64,000 nucleotides of DNA. Origin: Salvia splendens. Lineage: Eukaryota > Streptophyta > Magnoliopsida > Lamiales > Lamiaceae. Below, piece by piece: positions 1 through 9,877 of this stretch. The stretch covers positions 5,394,001 to 5,458,000 of the forward strand of contig NC_056049.1 of the NCBI RefSeq assembly GCF_004379255.2, read 5' to 3'. Position 1 is the first letter of the stretch. Every line of letters begins with the position of its first letter. The translations under genes and the position numbers were made by a program. The notes below the pieces were generated by a model that did not search any database, had not been told where the DNA came from, and saw only the letters and a list, made by a program, of their open reading frames with translations.

Positions 1-146
1 CTTTTTTATGATTACTTATTTTTCCCTTTCCTTAGAATACCTAAAACATTACCACATGATCAAATTTAAATACTCCTAAATAATTTCCCAATAACAAAAT
101 TATTTTGAACCAGATAAATACACACACGTGTTTAGGAGTGTGATCA

Positions 147-360
147 ATTGCTAACTATTTAAGTTGCTAACTATGCTAACTTATCAACGCAGTGTAATAA
201 CAATGTCAACACGATGAAATTAAAATGTCAACACATAATTTTGTTGAACTTCAATATACTGTGTTGATATTATGTGTTGACATTTTAATGTCACCGTATT
301 GATATTTTTAATACACTGTATTGATGAGTTATAGAGTTAGCAACTTAAATAGTTAACAAT
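147..360. mobile_element. Foldback MITE (~214 bp)
   Basis: The two halves are an imperfect inverted repeat. The left end reads ATTGCTAACTATTTAAGTTG and the right end read backwards gives ATTGTTAACTATTTAAGTTG, and the pairing continues inward through repeated GTCAACAC-type motifs. The right side abuts a short (TA)n run. There is no coding capacity. It resembles the foldback at 25136-25350, which shares the TATCAACAC-type words. The superfamily is unassigned. Confidence 0.7.
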
Positions 361-1572
361 ATATATATAACACATCGCCACGTGTTTATATATATAAAAA
401 GTACACATAATTTATGATTGATTAAAGCTCATAATTCCACAAACCAAGAACCTAGATTTCGTATATAGAAGTTTGTCATTATCACAAAATCTTCACTGTC
501 AATATACAGATTTCAAGACTTTGTTATCAAAATTGGTACTACTATTCAAGAACCGTTCCAATTACTTTTAAAAATGAATTTTGAATATTTTTACTATAGG
601 GAAAACTATATCAAGATCTTAAAACAAATCCATGATTACAAAGTCCCTCAACCATTGAGGAGAAGTCTAGTCCAAATAAGCGGATTAAAAGTAACAAGCT
701 GAAAAATATTAGCCAATCTATAATCTTGTAGGTGAATTTTAAGGCTTGACATAACAAATAATCAAATAAGAAACATTTATTTAACATTGTAAGCTTTACA
801 ATCATATTGTAAGCCCACTAATCAAATAGTAAGATTTATTAGTGGGCCTTGCTCTATTGTGTGACAAGTAGAGGTCTGCCTAGCCCACACATGTACATTT
901 TCGACCCAAAACTATCGCCGAGGCCTATAGCATTAGCTTAATAAACATCACACGATAATCTCCTGCAAATCATGCATACAAATGAATTGCGCCAAATAAG
1001 ACTTGGCTACGAAAATTGCAGTGACTAATATTAGAAATATTTAATTATAAATTATCCTACAAGTCTAAACTTTAAATTAAACATTAAAACATATCTATGC
1101 ATTATAAATTTGATTTATCACAATCAATTTCACATATAAACTATCAAAAAAAAACAATTTTGAGATTTTTCTTCATTGGATCATGATTTTGTGAACAATG
1201 CAAATTCATTTTATATTATGCTTTTTTTTTTAATTTCATTTTATATTATGCTATTATAATAAACTGTGTAACTTTAGTTTTTAAAATATTAAATAATACT
1301 AGGAGTACAAATTTAATCTTTTTTTTTCTTTAACAAAAATGTTAGATTTAATAAACATTTTTAAATTTTATTTCAATCTCACACTTACAAATGTGAAGAA
1401 AATCTCACTGTCACTAACTGATTTTCCATCTTCAAAACTCCAAAGGCAAAACTGACTGGCTATAACATCATTCACAATCTTTTAGCTAGTGTTCCAAAAT
1501 TTCCTCATATCTGGCTTTGGAATTCTCTAACAAGTCAAAGATAATCTTACAATTACAAGTTTGATAACAATT
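361..1572. other. AT-rich intergenic DNA, no gene seen
   Basis: Low-complexity AT-rich sequence with A and T runs around 1147-1330. No ORF here resembles a protein family, and the short ORF at 611-805 is compositionally AT-driven. The last ~190 bases probably hold the 3' UTR of the NPH3-family gene that ends at 1573. Confidence 0.6.
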
Positions 1573-3694
1573 CTAGGACAAGGGGGGTCTCCTACTTCTT
1601 GAAGGTGTACATCTACTCTCCTCGAGGCTCCCCGACGTGTCCGAACTGCTGTTCTCGTTCGACCACATCTTCTTCGCCCCGGCCTTCTCTGCCCCGCCTT
1701 TCAGCCTCAGAGAAGCCAGCTCCTCCGATGTCCAATCACCATCCCAGTCATCATCTGTGTTCGTAGTAGCAGATCTCGAGCTCCCATACGACCCTACCGG
1801 AAGTAAAGCCCTAATAGACCCGGGAAGGTCCGGCATTGTGTGATCACTGCTCCCTCCAGCTGCTGCCCGGCTATGCTCGAAGAAGAGCACCTGCATAACA
1901 ACCCGCAGAGGGAGCCTCTCGTTTTGCACAACGTGCGCACACGCCTCACCCGATAGCTTCCTGCAATCCATCAACCGGCACATCTTCTTCTTCTCGCTCT
2001 TACTCATCTCCGGGTGCTCCTGCAGCAATCGAGCACAGCTCGGTTTAGAAACATCGAAAACAAATAGATTAGTTACCAACACGGTGTATGTATAGAGACG
2101 GACCTTTAGGTACATGTCGATGGCACGGTAGATTCTATCACATGTCTTTCTTGGAAAGCTCGAGACCATAGCTGCTACGTCGAGAAATCTGGATATATGC
2201 AACGAGGAATCTCGAGCAGCTTCAGCCAGATAACTATCGACCAACGTGGCCACATTGGCCTTGGCAGCATAGAGCTCAGGACCGAGAGAGCAGTCGGTAT
2301 GCTCTTGCATCACAAACTGCTCAACCAAGTCGTACACTAAGTCTATGTTATAAAGGGCCGTTTCACCATTAGGCGAACGGATCAGAAAATCATCCACGGT
2401 TGCCTCCCTGAGCTGCTGTGAGATTTTCTGCATCAGCTCCCTTCGTCCTGCCTCTCCACATCCCAATACGAACGATGCTTGCAGTAATTTGAGCAGGAAG
2501 CCACACGGCACAGAGCTTATCTCCATTGGCAGCAACTCTGTGATGGTTTCAACCAAGTATCGGTACTTGAGTGTGTCTCCGCCTCGTATAGTGCCTTTGC
2601 TGAATCCGGGGAGCCTTCTCGTGATATAAGTTTGCAACGCCTCTCCGATCACATCAGCAGAAACTCTGCCTTTAGCTCGTATCGTTGAAATCACCCGTTT
2701 GTATAGAGCAACATGAAGCTCACAAAGCTCCTTCACCCACCAGTCTTGAGGCACGGTTTGCTGTTTCATCACATCGTTCTCAGACAGAAGCATCTTCCGG
2801 TTATAGGTATACGACCAATCAACTCTGGAAGGGTCGATAGAAGCTTTGGAAGCTATGGAATCGAGGCAGTGGCTGACGATCTTCAGCTCCTCGGACCAGG
2901 GGAGATGAGACCTTGTGGTCTGAAGAACAATTATAGAATCTTTCCAGCTTCGGAAGATACTAGAGCTGAGGAAGACATCGATTTTGTATATGAGATTTCC
3001 CTTCTCGACAGTCTCGTACATTTCAAGATACTCTGCTGCACAACGCGCTGCCACCACATTGTAAGCGTTGAGCGTGGAAACCATGCCATAGCAGAACTTG
3101 ACACATATTTCGAGCGCAGTAGGTCCTCCTGGAATGTCGTCTATGCGTATCTCATCGTGTTCTTCATTTTCACTACTAACGAGCCTCTGAAGGTGAGAAC
3201 TCTTGGAGAGAAGAGGAAACTGCAACAAGAAGATATACTTCACCACTTTCTAACATAGAAGCATAACAATAAATATTGATGGACTTTTGAGTTTTTAAAC
3301 AATTGTATTAGGAATATGTTGAGCAACAAAATGTGTATACCTTGTGTAGATAAAATTTGATATCACCAACATTTATGATGAAATCAGTGGCCAACTCTGT
3401 AGCTACATATCTAAAAGAAAAATTTGGATCAGTCCATTTTTAGTACTAACTCTTATTTTGTGCAAATTTATACAATAAACATTGGCGCAGAAAAGGAGAA
3501 CAACTCTATGAGAAAACCACCAAGCATATCATCTCATCTTCAATACACATATGAAACAACATATAGTACTATGTAATGAAATAATGCAGGTGGAACTATA
3601 ACTAAAACAGATGAAAAAAGTTAATGGTTAACCTGATATTGTCCCCATCATTCTGAAACTGATCAGGTTTGGATCCCAGCTTCATAAACTTCAT
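1573..3694 (-). CDS. NPH3/RPT2-family BTB protein (NPY-like)
   Basis: Predicted substrate adaptor for a CUL3 E3 ubiquitin ligase in the NPH3/RPT2 family, which acts at the plasma membrane in phototropism and auxin-dependent organ formation. Exons by splice sites: 3694-3633, 3410-3341, 3219-2104, 2019-1573, giving 564 aa with all phases consistent. The start ATG at 3694 opens the typical [12 protein letters not shown]-terminus. The BTB domain follows ([17 protein letters not shown], then [18 protein letters not shown]) and then the long NPH3 domain (YRAIDMYLK joined to [19 protein letters not shown]). The C-terminal tail is rich in Ser, Asp and Glu. The last intron (2103-2020, 84 nt) has no stop and keeps the frame, so a translation that ignores it gains 28 residues. 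The N-terminus points to the NPY clade rather than NPH3 itself; that subgroup call is inference. Confidence 0.9.
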
Positions 3695-5981
3695 CGTTTC
3701 GATATATATTTCCTGCTGCAGGTTTGGTTAAGACCAAAAACAAGTTATCACTCCTCAACTGAGAAGGAAGTAGCAAAGAGCAAGTTGTGGAAGAAGATAA
3801 AGCTCTCCCAAGTCTAGCTCTCAGTAACAGAGAATGCCTAATTGCTTCTCTCACTCATATCTCAAACTTATAGATTAATACCAAATTCAATAAGAAGTCA
3901 AAACCCCTCAAAAACCCACATTCCTCCAACAAAGATTTGCTACAATGAATCAAGTTTGAAGCACCAGTCAAAGCCAACACAAATCTTGGTATGAGTGTGG
4001 AGCATCACCAAAATCTCAGACAATAAGCTTCAACTAGATTTGGAGGCTAATCGAAACATATCCCACCTAAATCACACCAACCAACATACTTGCATAAAAA
4101 ACTTCAATTTCCCAAATCAAAAACGCATCACAACCAATGATAATACTCAAAATCAAGATCACATTTTTAACATTACAAAATAGCACAACAAAGTTGAATC
4201 AGAAACTTGAATACATACTCACCTAATCAAGAATGGCTGAAGCAACGCTCAATTGGTAGGAAAATGTAAAGAATTTAGAGGAACACAAAACAAGGAAAGA
4301 GAAAGAGCACAAAAACAAATGAAAAAAAACAATAAAAGATGTGTAGTTGGTAATGTTTGGCAGCCACCATGGCAACATAATGTTCTCGCAAAAAGCCAAG
4401 CTCAGAATGTTCCCACACTCATGTATCCCTTGAGAATCAGCACCACCGCCCCCACCAGGCCACCACTGCTGCCTCTTTCTCCCCTCCCCACTTTTTATTG
4501 GCCTTTCCCTCATATTTATGCAAAACTATCTAGATTATTTTTACCTTGGAAAAATCTGCATCACTTTAGATCATTTCCCATTTCTTCCAAGATGGTAAAG
4601 GGCTTGAATTCCAAAGTTGAAAATTACTACTACTATAGTATGTATATATATAATCTTTTTTCAATGAATAAAGAAATGCTACTATATAGTATAAAGTACA
4701 CAGTGTTAGGCACGCCAAACTGACACTATTGTTGCCCCATTCATGCTTTTATACTTTTCTATTTTCATAGTTCTTGGAGTTTAGTCAAATGTTTTTTAGT
4801 ATAATACTCTATTTTCTATTGAAATATTGAAATCGAAAACGACCTGCCATCTTTTATCTCTCGTACTTTGATAATAATGGCATCAACTGGTGGATCTATA
4901 TTAAGGGTCCGTTCCACCCCAAGTATTTTTAATAACATATGGTTTATATCAAGGGTAACACGAAATTAGTTTTACTCAAAATAATTAGTACTCTTAAAAA
5001 CAGTTAAATGTACATGTAAGCGAAGAAATCAGATCAGATAACATCGTCAATTGATGGAAACCATCGATGTTTCTTCATGTGAATAGGAATATGATATTCC
5101 TTTTATAAATTGCATATTTGGCTATATGTATTAAGAAAAATGTGATTTTTGAGGGTAAGCGATAAAACTTACTACTACTACTACTAAAGTTGATTTAACT
5201 TTATACCCCTGAAATATCTTTTTTTTAGCAGGTCACGTATAGTGAAAAATCCATGGAGTAGTAATTTAATTGATTACATTAGAATAATTAAATTTGGTGC
5301 AACAGTTTTTCAGCCCTAGAATATCATTTTAAATGTGGAAGGATCGTGTAGGAGGTCACGTGTGTAAGCTCTTGACTTACTCTCAATTTAAATATAATCC
5401 AACACAAAGACAAACTTAAAACATTTTAATTATTCGAGATTTATTCAAATCGAAAGCAATATAAAAATAATACTGATATGACATAGAATTGAAATTTGAT
5501 CTAGACAAAAATCTACGCAGATGATTAAGTAATCGGTTGATGATAATACTTTTTAAATTGGGAGAGATAAGAATCGATATTTGAGCAGAAAATGTCGTTT
5601 GAGAATTGAGATTGTCTGAAAGAATATCCAAAAGATGCTCTTCATTTGAGCAATCGAAGCGTGACTGCACGTGCAAAGATGCACCAACATACTATGTTCT
5701 CCACTATATTTAGATTCCTTAATTCTGCCATTTTTCGAAAATAACATCTCTTATTTGTGAAATGGGTTGCATCTCATTCTAATAATTATGTCAGCTCTCA
5801 CAAAAATGAAACCACATATCAAGGAATACTGCCAAGTGCCAAGTGTCCTTCACTCTCAACCCAAAAGCATGCCTTTTGTCATTGGTTGCTCAAAAAAAAC
5901 TCGTAACTTAAAAAAACTTAATCAGTTGTGAACTTGTGATATTATCGAATAATGAAAGATTGACCCGCTAAACATAAAAGT
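3695..5981. other. NPH3-gene upstream region and intergenic DNA
   Basis: About 2.3 kb upstream of the minus-strand NPH3 gene. The first several hundred bases likely contain its 5' UTR and promoter. Possible ORFs at 4223-4723 have no recognisable family signature and appear on both strands, so I do not call them. A CACGTG G-box word occurs near 5358. I see nothing else beyond AT-rich sequence. Confidence 0.5.
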
Positions 5982-6000
5982 ATGACCAAATAGATGCGCG

Positions 6001-6399
6001 CCCGCAGGGGCATAGGGCAGTTGGCAACGGAGGGGCAGATCTTGCTGCAATGAGCCTGGGTTCGAATCTCACTGCTGTCGTGTAGTTGCTTCCATCTCTC
6101 AGGCACAAGTGTGAGGCCTTGAGAGATGGACTTCTGGCCGCCAGTGGGTTAAGGTCTCCCTCTTAACGGGCTACTGCGTACCCTGGTTGAACCTCCTCAC
6201 ATGATATCGGGCCGGAGTATGGGGTAGTTGCTTCCATCTCTCAGGCACAAGTATGAGGACTTGGGAGATGGGCTTCTGGCAACCAGTGAGTTAAGGTCTT
6301 CCTTTTAACGGGCTACTGCGTACCCTGATTGAACCCCTCACATGATGTCGGGTCGGAGTGTGGGGGCCGCCAAGGCGACGGAATCGCTTTTTTGCTGCA
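6001..6399 (+). mobile_element. tRNA-derived SINE with 19-bp target site duplication
   Basis: The insert is flanked by a perfect 19-bp direct repeat, ATGACCAAATAGATGCGCG, at 5982-6000 and 6400-6418, which is a target site duplication from L1-type retroposition. Its 5' part carries RNA polymerase III promoter words: a box-A-like TAGGGCAGTTGG at 6013 and a box B GGGTTCGAATC at 6058-6068. The 3' end finishes in a T run followed by GCTGCA. It has no ORF and depends on a LINE for mobility. The body contains an internal tandem duplication (separate entry), which is unusual for a SINE. The element family is not identified. Confidence 0.88.
6083..6366 (+). repeat. 142-bp tandem duplication inside the SINE
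   Basis: The block starting TAGTTGCTTCCATCTCTCAG at 6083 recurs at 6225, a period of 142 bp. The copies differ at scattered positions (for example GGCCTTGAGAG versus GGACTTGGGAG), so the duplication is older than this insertion or the copies diverged afterwards. Both copies retain the CGGGCTACTGCGTACCCTG core. Confidence 0.88.
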
Positions 6400-6418
6400 A
6401 TGACCAAATAGATGCGCG

Positions 6419-7570
6419 AATAGAAAAAATAAAATAAAAGATACGTAAAAAACATAGTGTTGTTAGTAGCGTGGGTTTGATTAGTGAAATCCCAGGCCAT
6501 TTATATTTACTATTAGGAAAACCACGTGGATCTAGTCTACTTTCACTCTCAATTCACAAGTATCAAGACCAAATGAATGTGTTCCGTCAAAGAAAAATTT
6601 CACTTCTAACATCTCAGGAATGAATGATCCGTCAAAAGAAATACTTCTGGGTAGCTCAAGCCCAACTCATTTGGGTTATCGACTATGGGCCATTCGACTT
6701 ATATTTTTTTTCGCGTTATAAATTTTCAACTCCAACCCTAAATTTTAAGGGTTCCGGGTACGGATTTCAATGAGAAATTGATAAAAGTATAAAAAAATGA
6801 GGAAAATAGGTAAAATAAGAGAGATAAGTATAGGAGATAGGAAAAAAAGTGGTTAAAGTATGAGACAGAAACTTTCCATTTTTAAAAATGAGACTATTTT
6901 TTGTGGACATCCTATTAATTCATGGATTTCGAATTGAATTGATATCTCTATTTTTTAGGTGACCGATCGGATCTAGCTACGAGGAGATGCTCTATTTTAA
7001 ATATACAACGAAGTAATGGAAAATATAGAATTCCATAAAAATGGAATTCAAAATAGGGATATTGATCCCTAAAATTATAAATTTTGACCAAATTCTGGTA
7101 TTTTCTGGTATGAATTTTAAAATTATTCTAAAATATCACAAACATTACATTTTGTTTATTATTTCTCATGACATGTAAATCACCATATCTGACTAAATTA
7201 ACGTAGTTTTTATTCTACTTGTCACGGACTTAAAAATTATCTGAAATATCATAAACATTTTACAATTTTCTAAGTAGACTAAGTTTTTGTCGAAAATATC
7301 TTATTTGAATCGGTTTGAAAAATAACAAATGACATATATTTATGATATTTTAAATCAATTTCAAAATTTATAGAAAATACTCTCTCCGTTTCATAGTAAT
7401 TGAGACGTTTCTTTTCGGTACAAAAATTAAGCAAAAATTGTGTTAGGTGAGTTAAGTAAAAGGAGAATAAAGTGGAAAATGAAAAAGGTAGAGAGATGAA
7501 GAGAGAAAAAAAAATAAGAGAGAGGAAAGTCGGTGTGGAAAAATATATTAACTTTTACTAAAAAAAAATG
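6419..7570. other. Intergenic DNA with a truncated Stowaway-like end
   Basis: AT-rich and without a supported gene. At 7380 the words CTCTCTCCGTTTCATAGTAA match the terminal consensus of Stowaway (Tc1/mariner) MITEs, but no matching opposite end is visible, so this is a remnant. A similar degraded GAGATAAGTATAGGAGATAGG-like tract lies around 6800-6900. Confidence 0.5.
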
Positions 7571-7740
7571 ACCCATCTCCTTCCTTAACCCCAAATTCAG
7601 AAATCAAATCATGCGCCCTAATTCCTCTCCACCCTCGCCTTCTCTCTGCCTCACTGATGCTCGACCTGACTATTGCTTCCGAATTTCGAGCGCTCGCCCA
7701 GTTTGCTGGTTCGTACAGATACCCCTTTTCCAAATTCTTC
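7571..7740 (+). other. Probable 5' leader exon of the small-gene copy 1
   Basis: This stretch (CCTTCCTTAACCCC, then CGCCCTAATTCCTCTCCACC, then GACTATTGCTTCCGAATTT) is closely matched at 20380-20490, directly upstream of the intact paralogue at 20699-21987. It is therefore best read as the displaced 5' untranslated exon of the copy whose coding exons lie at 15370-16512. Three transposons (7747-9063, 9247-9566, 9572-14861) now separate it from them. Transcript evidence would be needed to confirm it. Confidence 0.55.
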
Positions 7741-7746
7741 TTGTTA

Positions 7747-9063
7747 GAGCATCCAATATGGTTTTCGCCCAGCCATAGCCTAGCCACAAACTCCTCCTGC
7801 CACATCATCAGCACTAAAAATCCTCCTGCCACATCATCAAAACAAGCAAATAGTCCGGCCATAGCCCAGCCATAGCCCAGCCACATCACTCAAAATTATA
7901 TAAAACAAATAATGAACAATCACACAAAATACGGAATTAAATTTAAGCCACAGATACGGGAAACTGCAACAATTTTATTTAAATTTTAAATAAATTACAT
8001 TTTAAAAAATTACATAAATTTAAATAAAAACTAACGTCTTGCAATCCTCCGCGCCCACAACTCTTCAATTAAATCCTTTTGGAGTCGAATATGAGCATCC
8101 GTCTGACGCATGTCGGCATGTGCTTGGAGGAGGGCTTCTTCATCTTGAGGTACTCCACCTCGTACGTTGGCGGCGGCGACGCCGTGGCTTGGACCGGCTT
8201 CATTATCGTCGTTGGCCCAATCAGTCAGTTGTACACCTTCATCTTCGACAATCATGTTGTGCATGATAATACAAGCGATGTGGAGGTACTCGTCCCACAT
8301 GTCTGCCGCGCCTCCGTAGGCCAACTGCCGGATTGCCGCAGTGCACTTTTGAATAGGTGTGTGGCCGGGTCTGCCAGCCGCATCGTGCCTGAAGCGGAAA
8401 TACATATATCGCTGCTCCAAGGCGTTAACAATACGCATAAACAGAGCTCTGCTCATCCTAAAACGTCGCCTGAAAAGGTTGGCGTTGAACAGCGGCTCCT
8501 CTGCGAAGTAGTCTTCGTATAGGCGCTGATGTGCAGCTACGTGATCACAATCAATCGCTTGTCGGCGATGGACAACTGGCCGAGGTCGAGGTACCGCCGG
8601 CTGCAAGGCGCTTTGCATCCATTGGTCTATCCCGCGGTTGGTATATGCCTCAAGCGCTTTGGCCATTCGACGTTCGTACTCTTCAGCGTCCCCCCACTAC
8701 CTCCACTACTACCACCCGCGTTACTCATTTTTCGGTGTTGATCTTGTACAGAAATTAAGATAGAGAGAGTACTCGTTAATACAAGTGGAGCGAATGAAAA
8801 TGAAGTGCAAATCGCGTATATATAGTGTTTCGAAAATTAAAAAAAAAAAACCGCTGGGCTATGCGCTGGGCGATCCGGGCGCTGCAATGGCGCCGAGCGG
8901 ATCGCCCAGCGCATAGCCCAGCGGTTTTTGACCGCCTAGCGCTAGGCGAAATTCATTTCCGAAAAACCGCTCGGCGATTTTCGGCTTCTGCAATGGTTCG
9001 CCTAGCGACCGCCTAGCGCCGGCGCTCGGCTAGGCGGTGCGCTAGGCGCCATTGTGGATGCTC
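7747..9063 (-). mobile_element. PIF/Harbinger element with core-deleted transposase
   Basis: The element begins GAGCATCCAATATGG and ends CCATTGTGGATGCTC, so its terminal inverted repeats are imperfect. It is flanked on both sides by TTA (7744-7746 and 9064-9066), the target duplication typical of PIF/Harbinger. It contains a minus-strand transposase remnant. The right subterminal region (8850-9050) is GC-rich and packed with CGCCTAGCG-type palindromes. It is non-autonomous because the catalytic core is missing. Confidence 0.85.
8031..8729 (-). pseudogene. Harbinger transposase, DDE core deleted and frameshifted
   Basis: The N-terminal helical part of a plant Harbinger (HARBI1-like) transposase is recognisable: EEPLFNANLFRRRFRMSRAL, RYMYFRFRHDAAGR, then CTAAIRQLAYGGAADMWDEYL. 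This runs directly into the extreme C-terminus, HIACIIMHNMIVEDEG. The ~150-200 residues between, which hold the catalytic DDE triad, are absent. The open frame starts at an internal ATG at 8666. The likely original start, MSNAGGSSGGSGG at 8729, is in another frame, and the shift falls in the G run near 8690. The product cannot be a functional nuclease. It lies inside the element at 7747-9063. Confidence 0.85.
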
Positions 9064-9246
9064 TTATATAATTGTATTTTACACATGCCGCCCGATTAAG
9101 CTAAATTGCTAATTTTGAATGACTACGCCTTATTTGATCCTTTATAGTTTGTTTGTGAAGCTAGATTGGGGGTCGACACAAATTGATTCAAAATTATGTG
9201 AAAATAAAATATCATGCTTCTGCTTTGCATCGTAAGCTTAACTACA

Positions 9247-9566
9247 CAATGTTATTAAAAAGCGGAGATGGCGGCGCCGTGGCGGATGGCGGTGGCAGTT
9301 TCTAGGCTCAACGCCACCGCCACCATGTGATATGGCGGTTTACTCCCTTTTTTGAATGGCGGCCGCCATTCGCGAAGCGCCGGCTTTCATGGCGGTCGAG
9401 ATGCCTTTTTGCCTTGTAAAACAATCCAAGTTATCGTCTCTCCAGTCTCCACATGCACAAGGCTCCAGATTCTAGATTTTCATTCACGATTCAAGATAAC
9501 TGAAAATTTTTATGTACTGCTACTTGGACCTACCGCCATAAGCCGCCATACGCTATTAAAACACTG
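9247..9566. mobile_element. Small TIR element (hAT- or MULE-like MITE)
   Basis: The ends are imperfect inverted repeats, CAATGTTATTAAAAAGCG on the left against CAGTGTTTTAATAGCG read from the right. The body repeats ATGGCGG/CCGCCAT words. The flanking duplication is TTAACTACA at 9238-9246. Its partner TTAACTGCA is now split by the copia insertion: TTAAC at 9567-9571, then TTAACTGCA resuming at 14862-14870. A 9-bp duplication with one mismatch fits MULE; an 8-bp reading fits hAT. Confidence 0.65.
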
Positions 9567-9571
9567 TTAAC

Positions 9572-9776
9572 TGTTAGAATAAAGAAAAAGATTTCATTAA
9601 GTTAGGAAAGAATAAATCAAGAATCAATTACCTATATCAAGGGATTGATTATATCATGTATAGAGTACAATGATTTAGTTACCATATACAAGACTTGTAA
9701 TCATATATTTAACCTATACGTTGGTAATGAGAAACAATCAAGCTTTTACCCAAATCCTTTCCTTTGCCGTTTAACA
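9572..9776 (+). repeat. 5' LTR of the copia element
   Basis: Starts TGTTAGAATAAAG and ends GCCGTTTAACA (TG...CA termini). By eye it is base-for-base identical to the 3' LTR at 14657-14861. An LTR supplies the promoter and polyadenylation signals. Confidence 0.95.
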
Positions 9777-9788
9777 TGGTATCAGAGC
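9777..9788 (+). promoter_or_regulatory. Primer binding site (initiator tRNA-Met)
   Basis: TGGTATCAGAGC directly follows the 5' LTR. This is the standard plant LTR-retrotransposon match to the 3' end of initiator methionine tRNA, which primes minus-strand cDNA. Confidence 0.93.
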
Positions 9789-9877
9789 CAGCAACGATTC
9801 TGGGAGCTCAGAATCAATATCATCATCGCTCATAATCCCTTCCCAACCTCTTGACCAAGAACCTGTGAAAGAAAACC

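Noticed and set aside
2713..3258. Plus-strand 181-codon frame over the NPH3 gene
   Set aside because: A shadow of the conserved minus-strand coding exon, with no family features.
4223..4723. Overlapping open frames on both strands upstream of the NPH3 gene
   Set aside because: No domain, no consistent coding signature, and likely part of a leader or promoter.
6011..6070. A functional tRNA gene, given box A and box B words
   Set aside because: Lacks a cloverleaf and is followed by a SINE body inside a 19-bp target duplication, so these are the internal promoter of a SINE.
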